Shown here one piece after another: positions 9,170 through 17,695 of a stretch of 64,000 nt of DNA; within the stretch, counting starts at the first letter, position 1; the number at the start of each line of letters is the position of its first letter. This stretch comes from JAPPHA01 sp963664045. Lineage in GTDB: Bacteria; Pseudomonadota; Alphaproteobacteria; Rhodobacterales; Rhodobacteraceae. The translations under genes were made by a program, and so were the position numbers. The stretch covers positions 799,394-863,393 of the forward strand of contig CAXXGT010000009.1 in assembly GCA_963664045.2 (NCBI GenBank). Direction: 5' to 3'. The notes beneath the pieces are model-generated. The model saw only the letters and a list, made by a program, of their open reading frames with translations, had not been told where the DNA came from and did not search any database.

Positions 9170-9203
9170 GCGCGCCAGCCTGATCGATTAAGCTGCCGCG
9201 CGC
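9170..9203 (-). promoter_or_regulatory. possible pause / anti-terminator hairpin in the ilvB leader
   Basis: Bases 9192-9195 and 9198-9203 (the last Ala and Arg codons of the leader ORF) can pair with 9170-9179, leaving a two-base bulge. The 3' arm ends only seven bases before the terminator stem. In an attenuator this would be the element whose folding depends on the ribosome stalling in the leader ORF. The pairing is visible by eye; energies were not computed. Confidence 0.4.
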
Positions 9204-9250
9204 ATTCCCACAGGTACGGCATTTTGCCTGTTATGCCCGTTCATGCTCAT
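9188..9250 (-). CDS. putative leader peptide of the ilvB-ilvH operon (20 aa)
   Basis: A 20-codon ORF starts at ATG 9250 (a second ATG lies at 9244) and stops at TAA 9188, 25 bases before the terminator stem. It ends ...NAVPVGMRAAA, so valine and alanine codons cluster just before the stop. Valine is an end product of this pathway and alanine is made from the same pyruvate pool. Position, small size, the codons and the flanking hairpins fit a translated attenuator leader. There is no strong ribosome site, so its translation is unproven. Confidence 0.45.
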   Translation of the reverse strand: MSMNGHNRQNAVPVGMRAAA

Positions 9251-9488
9251 CGCGGTCAGGTTATGGGCGACCCGTACACGGGTCAAGGCATTATTGGGAA
9301 AAGGTGCCGATCAGCCCCGGTTGCACCCAAGGCCGTCACGGAATTCGGCGGCAGCGGGCCTGCCCGTGAATTGCACGCACACGTGGAGCGTGGATTCTGT
9401 TTGTAGTTACGACGCTGATATGTTTAACAACCGGTGTGTGTGTAACGGTCGGGCAAACTGGTCCCGGCATTCAGTAGGAGGAAATTTG
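9251..9488. promoter_or_regulatory. divergent promoter region, ilvB leader versus TRAP operon
   Basis: No gene is visible here. The region separates the minus-strand ilv leader from the plus-strand dctP gene, so it should hold both promoters. Just before dctP there is an AGTAGGAGG ribosome site (9474-9482). I could not pick confident -35/-10 boxes. Confidence 0.4.
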
Positions 9489-10571
9489 ATGGATCGTCGA
9501 ACTTTTCTGAGAACATCCGCCTTGGGTGGCGGGGCAGCCGCGGCCACAGCGCTTGCGGCGCCGGCTATTGCCCAGGACAGGGTCAAACTGACGATGGTAA
9601 CGTCTTGGGGCCGAGGGCTCGCCGGCGTGTTTGACGCGGCCCAGAAAGTTGCGGACAACGTCAATGCCATGTCCGACGGCTCGATCGAAATCGAGGTCAA
9701 GGCGGCCGGAGAACTGGTCGGTGCATTCGAGGTCTTTGATGCCGTGTCGTCCGGACAGGCAGACATGTACCATGCCGCCGACTATTATTTCATCAGCCAG
9801 CATCCGGCGTTCGCGTTCTTCACCGGCGTGCCGTTCGGAATGACTGCCACGGAACAGAACAACTGGTACTATCATGGCGGCGGCAAGGAACGTCACCACG
9901 AACTCGGTGAGATCTTCAACCTCAAGTCGTTCCTCGCCGGAAATACCGGTACCCAGGCAGGCGGCTGGTTCCGGCAGGAGATTTCCGGTCCGGAAGACTT
10001 CAACGGCCTGAAATTCCGCATGCCGGGGTTGGGCGGCAAGGCGCTCGGCTACATGGGCGCGTCGGTCCAGAACCTTCCTGGCGCCGAGGTGTACCAGGCG
10101 CTGGCATCTGGCGCGATCGACGGAACCGAGTGGATTGGTCCCTGGGCTGACGAAAAGGCCGGGTTCCAGGAGATCACGAAATTCTACTACACCGCCGGAT
10201 TCCATGAACCGTCGGCAGGTCTCACGCTCGCCGTGAACCTCGAGAAGTTCAACAGCCTGACGCCGCAACAACAGGCTTCGATCGAAGTCGCATCCGGACA
10301 TGCAAATGTCTGGAACCTGAGCCAGTACCTCAACAACAATGGTGCCGCACTTGCGCGTCTTGCCGCAGGCGGCGTGAAAATCCTCGAGTTCCCGGACAGT
10401 GTCTGGGATGCGTTCGGAGGTGCTGCCCAGCAAGTCTATGACGAGTTCATGGGCGACGAAATCTTCGCGTCGATCTACGATGAGTATGTGGCGTCCATGC
10501 GGGCATCCTCACAGTGGCTGACCCAGTCGATTTCCGCTTATCGCTCACAGCGCGACCGTGTTCTCGGCTGA
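9489..10571 (+). CDS. dctP: TRAP transporter solute-binding protein (DctP family, TakP-like)
   Basis: The 360-residue protein starts with a Tat-type signal (MDRRTFLRTS, then an alanine-rich stretch ending APAIAQ) and continues with the DctP fold. Visible segments include GLKFRMPGLGGKALGYMGAS and the ligand-region ASGAIDGTEWIGPWAD. Sequence style and length fit the TakP group, which binds 2-oxo acids and similar carboxylates; the actual ligand cannot be read from sequence. The upstream GGAGG supports ATG 9489; the frame upstream is shadow. A strong terminator follows, and the two membrane subunits come next on the same strand. This pattern lets the binding protein be made in excess. Confidence 0.92.
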   Translation: MDRRTFLRTSALGGGAAAATALAAPAIAQDRVKLTMVTSWGRGLAGVFDAAQKVADNVNAMSDGSIEIEVKAAGELVGAFEVFDAVSSGQADMYHAADYYFISQHPAFAFFTGVPFGMTATEQNNWYYHGGGKERHHELGEIFNLKSFLAGNTGTQAGGWFRQEISGPEDFNGLKFRMPGLGGKALGYMGASVQNLPGAEVYQALASGAIDGTEWIGPWADEKAGFQEITKFYYTAGFHEPSAGLTLAVNLEKFNSLTPQQQASIEVASGHANVWNLSQYLNNNGAALARLAAGGVKILEFPDSVWDAFGGAAQQVYDEFMGDEIFASIYDEYVASMRASSQWLTQSISAYRSQRDRVLG

Positions 10572-10594
10572 CGTCCATTGAACCATGCAACGTC

Positions 10595-10630
10595 GCCCCC
10601 GGGCAGAATGTGCCCGGGGGCATTTTATTC
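10595..10630 (+). terminator. terminator between dctP and dctQ
   Basis: An 11-bp perfect inverted repeat (10595-10605 with 10611-10621, G/C-rich, five-base loop) is followed by ATTTTATT. It sits inside the TRAP operon, 24 bases after the binding-protein stop. It could partly terminate transcription and stabilise the dctP message, giving more binding protein than permease. Confidence 0.8.
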
Positions 10631-10693
10631 CTGATTCCGTCATCTTGGGGCTAGGATGTTGTTCGACGACTTCCGGGGACTGTGTAAGTCGGC

Positions 10694-11605
10694 ATGATTG
10701 AACTGGCTGTCAGCACCTTTCAGAATTTTTTCCTGGCCTTCTACAATTTGGGCTATGCCGTCTCCCACCCGATGGAGTGGCTCAACTGGTCCGACAGGAT
10801 CGCGCTCGTTCGATTCATCTATTACGGTGCGTCTTCAGAATTCCTGTTCGTCGTTCTCGTGACGATCATCATCGTGACGCTGGTCGGTCTCTGGCGGCGG
10901 ATGTTCCTGTGGTGGGTCGTTCGGGTCCTGGAAGGATTCAGCAACGGCGTCGGGCGGCTGTTCGCCTGGGCTGGGCTCATCATGGTTCTGCAGCAGATCG
11001 TGATCGTCTTTCTTCAACGGATTTTCCGGGTTTCCGAAATTTCGGTCGGGCCATTCGGCTACACGGTGACGAAAGACCTGAGCTGGTATGCCGAAGAGCT
11101 GAAACTCTACAATGCCATAATCGTTTGCCTCTGTTGCGCCTACACGTTTGTGCAAGGCGGCCATGTTCGGGTCGATCTCGTCTATGCCGGGGTCAGGTTC
11201 CGTGTGAAGCGCGTGATCGACATGCTGGGTTCGCTGTTCTTCATTCTGCCGGTCATGTCGGTGATCTGGATGTATGGATGGTTCTTCCTGTGGAGGCATC
11301 TCATCACGCCGAAGATCTCGGCTTCGGACAAGCTGGAGCTTCTGGAACGCAAGTCCCGGCTTCTCAAATGGAACGTGGAGACGATCGGATTTTCGCCAAA
11401 CGGGTTCGACGGCTATTTCCTGTTCAAGATTCTGCTCGTTGGATTCGCGGGCATGATGTTCGTGCAGGGTGTGGCATTCTTTTACCGGTCACTGCTCGAA
11501 TTCCTCGAAGGCGAGCAGTCCGAGGGACGCTTCCACGACAGGGACAGCCTCCCCGATCTGACAGAGCACGAGCAGCAAGCCAATCTGCACACCGGCGCGG
11601 CTTGA
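10694..11605 (+). CDS. dctQ: TRAP transporter small permease subunit (DctQ family, long form)
   Basis: A hydrophobic protein of 303 residues. An N-terminal third with at least one membrane segment (FLFVVLVTIIIVTLVGLW) precedes the usual four-helix DctQ core, seen in LYNAIIVCLCCAYTFVQGGHVRVDLVY and VIDMLGSLFFILPVMSVIWMY. Typical DctQ proteins have about 160-200 residues, so this is the extended type found with some 2-oxo acid and mannitol/chloroaromatic TRAP systems. A charged tail rich in Glu, Asp and His follows the last helix. It lies 12 bases before dctM. The ribosome site is weak. Confidence 0.85.
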   Translation: MIELAVSTFQNFFLAFYNLGYAVSHPMEWLNWSDRIALVRFIYYGASSEFLFVVLVTIIIVTLVGLWRRMFLWWVVRVLEGFSNGVGRLFAWAGLIMVLQQIVIVFLQRIFRVSEISVGPFGYTVTKDLSWYAEELKLYNAIIVCLCCAYTFVQGGHVRVDLVYAGVRFRVKRVIDMLGSLFFILPVMSVIWMYGWFFLWRHLITPKISASDKLELLERKSRLLKWNVETIGFSPNGFDGYFLFKILLVGFAGMMFVQGVAFFYRSLLEFLEGEQSEGRFHDRDSLPDLTEHEQQANLHTGAA

Positions 11606-11617
11606 GGAGATCACGGC

Positions 11618-13972
11618 ATGCTCTTTGGACTCGACGGTGTTGAAATTGGCCTCATCGTGGTCTTTTCCTGCCTGTTTGCGGGAATCATGTCGGGTTTTCC
11701 GGTTGCATTCGCCATCGGTGGTTCCGCGATCATTGCGTTCGGCATTCTTGCCTTGCTCGACGAAACGGGGATCCTGACCCGAAACGTCATCGACTCCTCC
11801 AGTGCAGCTTACAAGGCTTTGCGGGGGGACGGCGTGTCGGCGTACGACATCTCCCATTTCCGGTACCCTGACCTGCCGATGAACACGGTGTCCCTGTTTG
11901 AGGGCGGCTGGGAACAGGCGGTCACGCGGAACCTCTCGTTCATCGTCAACCGCATGAACGAGCGTGTCATCGCCGGACAGTCGATCGAAACCCTGCTGGC
12001 GGTGCTCATGTTCGTGCTGATGGGGATCACGCTTGAGCGTTCAAAGATCGCCAACGACCTTCTGACCACAATGGCCCGGGTTTTCGGACCCCTTCCTGGC
12101 GGGCTCGCAGTGTCGGTGGTTGTCGTCGGGGCGTTCCTTGCGGCGTCGACAGGAATCGTGGGCGCAACGGTTGTGACCATGGGTCTGCTGTCGCTTCCGA
12201 CGATGCTCAGGAACAATTACTCCCCGGAACTTGCAACAGGGGTCATCACGGCATCCGGAACTCTCGGCCAGATCATTCCCCCATCAATCGTCATTGTTCT
12301 CCTTGGAACCCTGGCCGGTGATCTCTATTCGACGGCACAGGAAGAAAGGGCAAATTCCCTGGGTTGCTCGGATGCCCTGACGTACCTTGGCGAAGCTGCT
12401 GTCGTGTCAGTCGGAACGCTTTTTCAGGCGGCCATTCTTCCCGGCATTTTGCTTGCCTTTCTTTATGCGGCCTATGCGTTCGGGTTTGCGTTGTTCAATC
12501 CGTCCAAGGCGCCGCCGGTCCAGTCCGGTGATCTTTCGGGGCATAGAATCACCGCGCGCCACGCGGTGACCTGGTTCGCTCTTGTCCCTGTCGGCATCAT
12601 CGCGTTCGCCCTTGCGAGCAATGCGGTCAGGCTCTCGGGAGACCAGGACATCACCATCGCATCGGTTGCAGACGGAGGTGCACAGGCAGTCCTGAGGACG
12701 AACGTTTCCGATGATTGCCGGTTGGCCATGATCGATCTTCATGGTCAGGAAAAGTGGGACGAAGCGATTGCCCAGCAGGCGAAAATCGATTCCGGAGAGA
12801 TGAGAACGGAGGCGGTCGCGCTTTCCGAAGAGGAGATTGCTGCCGCCCGGATCGAAAAAATCGCAAACGCCGCGCCGATCGGATCGGGAATACTCGTCGG
12901 GTTCGTGATTCTTGCCCTGATCATGACGACCGGGCAGGGTGTCCGGACAGGACAGGACAAGCGGCCTCTCATCGTCGGTGGCGTCGGAATATTGCTGGGC
13001 TTGGTAATCGACTTTTTCCTGGTCACGCCGACGACTTCGCCGGGGGTCACGACTTTGCTTCTCGCGGTTCCTGCGATCCTCGCGATCTACGGGTGCCGGC
13101 ACGCGGCCATGGCTCTGGTCGGCAACGAACTGTTCAGGGTCGTATTCCCACCGCTCGTCCTGATTGTCGCGGTCCTCGGGTCGATACTTGGAGGAATCAC
13201 AAATCCGACACCGGCGGCTGCACTCGGTGCGGGCGGCGCGATCATGCTTGCCGCATACAGAAAGCTCGAGGAAACCGGCCGTAGCGGAAGGATCGTCCTG
13301 ATTGCCGCCTTTGCGATGGTCATCATGATCCTGATCGGAGTCAACTTTGACCTCCGGGCCAATATCGAAACCGTGACCTTCGAGAATTGGGTCGCGATCA
13401 TTCTCGCGCTTGCGAGTTACCACATTGCCCTGGGGGGCCTGCTGTACGCGTGCTGGATCCTTCTGCGCACGGCAGTTCTCACGCCGGTCGTGCGGGAAAC
13501 GGCTAAGGTCACGTCGATGGTTTTCGCGATCCTGATCGGATCGCAGGTCCTGAACCTTGTGGTGATATCCTTTGGCGGAGAACACTACATCCAGGAATTC
13601 CTTCGTTCTTTCGACCAGGAACTCGTCGTTTTCCTGATCGTCATGCTGGTGTTGTTCATTCTTGGATTCGTTCTCGATTTCCTGGAGATCATCTACATCG
13701 TGATCCCGATCGTGGGACCCGTGATCTACGGCGGCACGCTGGATCCCAAGTGGGTCACGATCATGGTTGCGGTCAATCTCCAGACGAGTTTCCTGACACC
13801 CCCGTTCGGATTTGCGCTTTTTTACCTTCGCGGGGTTGCGCCAAAAAACGTGACAACCGGACACATATATCGGGGTGTGGCGCCATTTGTGGTGATCCAG
13901 GTCGTCGGGCTTACGATCCTTTGGTTTTTCCCCCAGATCGTCACCATCGTGCCCAATCTTCTCCCGGCCTGA
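11618..13972 (+). CDS. dctM: TRAP transporter large permease subunit (DctM family, extended, 784 aa)
   Basis: DctM is the sodium- or proton-coupled transport subunit. Here the family core is clear (GFPVAFAIGGSA near the start, STGIVGATVVTMGLLSLPTML, ASGTLGQIIPPSIVIVLLG, then LQTSFLTPPFGFALFYLRG near the end). The total length is 784 residues against about 430 in standard DctM. Extra material includes a soluble stretch after helix 2 (about 60-110), a long hydrophilic loop (about 325-420), and added membrane helices around 420-620. The gene starts after a GAGGAG site and reads without interruption, so the length is not an artefact. It matches the long DctQ partner. Confidence 0.88.
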   Translation: MLFGLDGVEIGLIVVFSCLFAGIMSGFPVAFAIGGSAIIAFGILALLDETGILTRNVIDSSSAAYKALRGDGVSAYDISHFRYPDLPMNTVSLFEGGWEQAVTRNLSFIVNRMNERVIAGQSIETLLAVLMFVLMGITLERSKIANDLLTTMARVFGPLPGGLAVSVVVVGAFLAASTGIVGATVVTMGLLSLPTMLRNNYSPELATGVITASGTLGQIIPPSIVIVLLGTLAGDLYSTAQEERANSLGCSDALTYLGEAAVVSVGTLFQAAILPGILLAFLYAAYAFGFALFNPSKAPPVQSGDLSGHRITARHAVTWFALVPVGIIAFALASNAVRLSGDQDITIASVADGGAQAVLRTNVSDDCRLAMIDLHGQEKWDEAIAQQAKIDSGEMRTEAVALSEEEIAAARIEKIANAAPIGSGILVGFVILALIMTTGQGVRTGQDKRPLIVGGVGILLGLVIDFFLVTPTTSPGVTTLLLAVPAILAIYGCRHAAMALVGNELFRVVFPPLVLIVAVLGSILGGITNPTPAAALGAGGAIMLAAYRKLEETGRSGRIVLIAAFAMVIMILIGVNFDLRANIETVTFENWVAIILALASYHIALGGLLYACWILLRTAVLTPVVRETAKVTSMVFAILIGSQVLNLVVISFGGEHYIQEFLRSFDQELVVFLIVMLVLFILGFVLDFLEIIYIVIPIVGPVIYGGTLDPKWVTIMVAVNLQTSFLTPPFGFALFYLRGVAPKNVTTGHIYRGVAPFVVIQVVGLTILWFFPQIVTIVPNLLPA

Positions 13973-14009
13973 TCCGAGGGGTGCGGGGCCGGTGCTGCAT
14001 TCCCGGCAT

Positions 14010-14029
14010 CGCACCGCGAGCGCGGTGCG
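14010..14029. other. perfect 8-bp hairpin between convergent dctM and bpt
   Basis: CGCACCGC and GCGGTGCG flank a four-base loop 38 bases after the dctM stop and 53 bases before the bpt stop. There is no T-run on either side. It may be a weak bidirectional terminator or an RNA 3'-end stabiliser. Confidence 0.3.
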
Positions 14030-14081
14030 CCTGGCAGATCGACAGTTTGCGGAAACCGTGCCTGGCGGAGATCCGAGAAAC

Positions 14082-14846
14082 CTATGGCTTTCGGGTTTCT
14101 CCAAGTCCGGGCAGATCCTCCAGGTTCCGCCACCGGTTGGCGACAAAGACCTGAAGATTTGAAAACCGGCCCTTGTAGTCCATCTTTGGACTGCCGGGTA
14201 CCCAGTACCCGAGATACACATGGGGAAGGCCTCGTGACCGGGCCAAGTTGATGTGATCCAGGATCATGAACGTGCCAAGGCTGCGCCTGCGTGTGCGCGG
14301 TTCGAAGAATGAATAGACCAGCGACGGGCCATCCGAGAGGATATCGGTGAGACAGGCGGATACGGGTCGGGGCTCGGAATCCCGTTCGGAATATTCGGTG
14401 TAAACGATCATCCGCGTGTGTTCGGGCGCCTCTTCCATCATTCGGGAAAAATCCGAGAACCTCATGTTCGTCATGCCTCCGCCCTGATGCCGAACCTCGA
14501 GGTAACGACGAAACAGATCATACAGCTCGGGTGTGCTGCGAGGACTGGTCATCGTTGAGACAAGTCCGCTGTTTTGTTTGAGAATGCGGCGCTGGCTGCG
14601 GTTCGGGGAGAACTCATCCACACAGATTCGCGTCGACAGGCAAGACCTGCAGTTCGGACAGGTTGGACGGTAGAGGATGTTCTGGGACCTTCGAAACCCG
14701 TGTCTCGAAAGAACGTCGTTCATGGCGCCGTTCGTTTCCTCGGGCAAGGTCGTACAGAGTCTCTGCTCGACGAATCCTTCCCTGTACGGGCAAGGGTGAG
14801 GCGCGGTCACAAAGAAGCGCGTATTGATCGGTATCGAGAGTTGCAT
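14082..14846 (-). CDS. bpt: aspartate/glutamate leucyltransferase (Bpt)
   Basis: This 254-residue protein adds leucine from leucyl-tRNA to proteins with N-terminal Asp or Glu, marking them for N-degron degradation. The N-terminal ATE domain shows FFVTAPHPCPYREGFVEQRLCT with its paired cysteines, plus CPNCRSCLSTRI. The C-terminal domain shows SLGTFMILDHINLARSRGLPHVYLGYWV. Length and start (ATG 14846) fit the family. It stands alone on the minus strand; its 3' end faces dctM. Confidence 0.93.
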   Translation of the reverse strand: MQLSIPINTRFFVTAPHPCPYREGFVEQRLCTTLPEETNGAMNDVLSRHGFRRSQNILYRPTCPNCRSCLSTRICVDEFSPNRSQRRILKQNSGLVSTMTSPRSTPELYDLFRRYLEVRHQGGGMTNMRFSDFSRMMEEAPEHTRMIVYTEYSERDSEPRPVSACLTDILSDGPSLVYSFFEPRTRRRSLGTFMILDHINLARSRGLPHVYLGYWVPGSPKMDYKGRFSNLQVFVANRWRNLEDLPGLGETRKP

Positions 14847-15093
14847 GCCCCGTGCTCAGATCGTGTCTTCCCGGAGAGTATCAATCAGTCGGGGATTCAA
14901 CAACCACGGTGATTCACGGCCGGACTTCAGGATGGGCCGCCGGTTCGGTCATGCCTGGAGCAACGCTTGATCGGGGCTCGAAAGGCTCTGACACGCATGC
15001 GTTCATGCGATCGCAGGAGCGCCGTCATTGACGAAATCCGCACATGATTGTTAGGTTCGCAACCAGACCGCGAGCCGAACCGTTTCCCTGCCG

Positions 15094-15786
15094 TCAGTCT
15101 TGTCCCTGATCAAAAACCGGACGGCGTTTTTCCCGGAATGCGGCAATCCATTCGGCGAGTTCAGGCGTACCGGCGACTGCGGCTACCGCGAGCGAGTCGA
15201 TGACACGCTCCTTTTCCTCCCCTTCCGCTGCATTGATCATCATCTTTGTGACTTCGACCGCACGCCGCGGCCTGGCCGACAGGCTGCGCGCCAGACTTTC
15301 TGCAGCGGAAAGTCCCTTGCCTCGGGGCACCACCGCATCGACGATCCCGAGCCCCAATGCCTCACCGGTGGCGAACACCTCCCCGAATACGGCCATTCGA
15401 CGAACCGGTTGGGCACCGAACCTGCGAACCAGGCGTTGTGTTCCCGACCAGCCGGGCACAACTCCAATCCCCGTCTCCGGCTGCCCGACCCGCATCTGTT
15501 CCTCCGCGACCCGGTAGTCGGCGCATGCGGCGAGTTCCAGTCCTCCTCCGAACGCGTCACCGTCAAGGACGGTGATGACCGGTATGCGCAACCGCGCGAC
15601 CGCGTCGAAAGCGGTATGGCCTTCGCGGATCCATTCGCGGCTGAACGAATCGGGGGTCAACTCGCCCAATGCACCGATGTCGCCGCCGGCACAGAAGTCC
15701 GCGCCCGCGCCAAACAGGATGGCCGCGCTTGCATCGCTGCCTTCGATCTCGCCACATCGACCTTGAAGTCCACGGATCATTTCCAT
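15094..15786 (-). CDS. enoyl-CoA hydratase/isomerase family protein, start codon uncertain
   Basis: The crotonase core is clear: AAILFGAGADFCAGGDIGALGE forms the oxyanion-hole segment and QPETGIGVVPGWSGTQRLVRRFG carries the first catalytic-position Glu. The second acidic position found in true hydratases (in the following helix) is not evident in VRRMAVFGEVF, so the chemistry may differ. Homology continues upstream of the ATG at 15786 in the same frame (VTLRIADGIAWLGLNRPEKRNALN) to about 15864, but no ATG, GTG or TTG occurs there before a stop. The gene may have lost its start, as its upstream partner (CoA-transferase) is also broken. Confidence 0.7.
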   Translation of the reverse strand: MEMIRGLQGRCGEIEGSDASAAILFGAGADFCAGGDIGALGELTPDSFSREWIREGHTAFDAVARLRIPVITVLDGDAFGGGLELAACADYRVAEEQMRVGQPETGIGVVPGWSGTQRLVRRFGAQPVRRMAVFGEVFATGEALGLGIVDAVVPRGKGLSAAESLARSLSARPRRAVEVTKMMINAAEGEEKERVIDSLAVAAVAGTPELAEWIAAFREKRRPVFDQGQD

Positions 15787-15848
15787 GTTCAGGGCATTTC
15801 GCTTCTCGGGCCTGTTCAGCCCGAGCCAGGCGATTCCGTCGGCAATTC

Positions 15849-17445
15849 TCAGTGTGACAAGGGATGTGCCTGTTTCGGCCGGAGTCCGATCGGCTCAGGC
15901 CTGAAAAGGCTTGTGTCCATGACGCGCAATTCATCCGAAACCTTCAACGGTGCGCGAGCCTGGTCCAGAACGTCCTTGCGAATGTCAATGCCCGGAGCGA
16001 TCTCGCTCAAAATCAACCCCTCTGGCGTCAGCTTCAGCACGCATCGCTCGGTGACGGATGTCACTTCCTGCCCCGTCTCGACAGCCCTGGTCCCGGAAAA
16101 CGAGATCTGATCAACAACGGGTACGATCTTCGCAATCCTGCCTTCCTGGTCAATTCTCACTTTTCCCGCATCGACCGACATCTTCGCACCGGCATTGAAG
16201 GTCCCGGAAAACACGATGCGGCGTGCGCGCGCGGTGATGTCGACGAATCCACCTGCACCGGCTGTACGGTGAGGCGTCACCGCAAGCCGGGACACATTGA
16301 CCGAACCATCCGCGCCAATTTCGAGAAACGACAGCAGGGATGCGTCGAACGCTCCCGCCTGGAAATATGAAACTGGTGCGGAGAAGCGACGAAGGCCTCT
16401 GCATTGGCAGCGCAGCCGAACTTGAATCCCAGCAATGGAATTCCGCCCACGGCACCTTGCTCGATGACCCAGGTTACCGAACCATGGTGTCCCTCTTCAA
16501 GGAATACTCTCGGAACATTGGCCGACACGCCAAATCCGATTTTGACGATCCACCCGTTTCGAAGTTCCCGCGCGACCCTGCGGGCAATCACCTTCTGGAT
16601 GCCGAAATCCATCATACTGAAGCTGTCGAGGGGACGGATGAGTTCGCCGGATATCGCCGGGTCGTAGTGTGTTGCCGTAGTTTGGAGCATGTCGGGCGAC
16701 TCGACGACGTGGTCGACGAGAATTCCCGGAACGTGAACGTCACGGGCTCGAATCGAACCGTTGGCGGCAACTCGTCGAACCTGCGCAATGACCTTGCCCC
16801 CGCAGTTTCGGGCAGCCAGCGCCATTTCCATCGCACCGAGATATGCGCCTTCGGCCTCGAAACTCAGGTTTCCCCGCTGGTCTGACGAGGTCGCCCGGAT
16901 ATTCGCGACATCGGGGCGAATCGCCGGAAAATTGAGCCAGTCCCTGCCGTCGAAATGCTCTCGCCTGACAATGGGAGTGGCCCGGGCTGCTTCATTCATT
17001 GCACACCCGTCCAACTCGGGGTCGACGAATGTGCCCATGCCGACCCTGGTGAGCACGCCCGGCCGCAGGCCCGCCGCCTCTCGAAGCATGTCGAACACGA
17101 CACCCGACGGGACATTGTAGGACGTCACCCTATTTTTCATGATCATGTGCCAGATGAGCGGTGGATCGGCCTTGGTTGGCCCGGACGGATATGACCCCCC
17201 GATGATCCGTGTCGGGCACCCGGGCATGGCGATATGATCAACGCCCTTCGTCCCGAAAAAGTCTCCAGCGGCGATTGGGTGCATCGTTGTCAGGTTGCCA
17301 GGCTCTCCCGTGGTCCTGAACCGGGGTTGCCCAGTTCTTCGGGAACTGCGTCCGGACAACACAGGCCACTCGAAGAGTTCACCGCGATCACTGCGTCATT
17401 CGGAATGAGCGCAACCGCTTCTGCCACTGTCTTTTGTTTGGTCAC
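15849..17445 (-). pseudogene. acyl-CoA:acetate/3-ketoacid CoA-transferase (fused alpha-beta, YdiF type), frameshifted
   Basis: The original protein can be followed in three pieces. GTG 17445, after GGAGG, begins MTKQKTVAEAVALIPNDAVIAVNSSSGLC. Near 17330 the frame changes to FRTTGEPGNLTTMHPIAAGDFFGTKGVDHI, which continues through the catalytic-Glu segment VTWVIEQGAVGG. Near 16365 a one-base shift moves to FQAGAFDASLLSFLEIGADGSVNVSRLAVTPHRTAGAGGFVDITARA, ending at 15849. Two frameshifts split the catalytic part from both ends, so it is unlikely to work. It would have activated carboxylic acids for the neighbouring enoyl-CoA hydratase. Confidence 0.85.
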
Positions 17446-17695
17446 ACATCCTCCACCCTGCCAGACAGGCCATCCGAAGTAACTATCTGGTTATCTTCTT
17501 GTGCCAGGACATGGCAGAAGGAAACGGGGGCGGACCGCGTTTCATTCGCGCCGTTCCGTGCGGGAAAAACCTCCTAAGAAAGGAGAGAAAAGGTCGCGCA
17601 AGCCGAGGCTTCTTTCCAGCCCGCTCAATGTTGGAGTTTCAGCCAGCACCAACCATATTACTGGAGAAGGTCGGTGCGAACGTTGATGTCGACCG

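Noticed and set aside
12407..14221. 604-codon minus-strand open frame inside dctM
   Set aside because: Antisense to a clear TRAP permease; the translation is a low-complexity mix of Arg, Asp and His with no domain.
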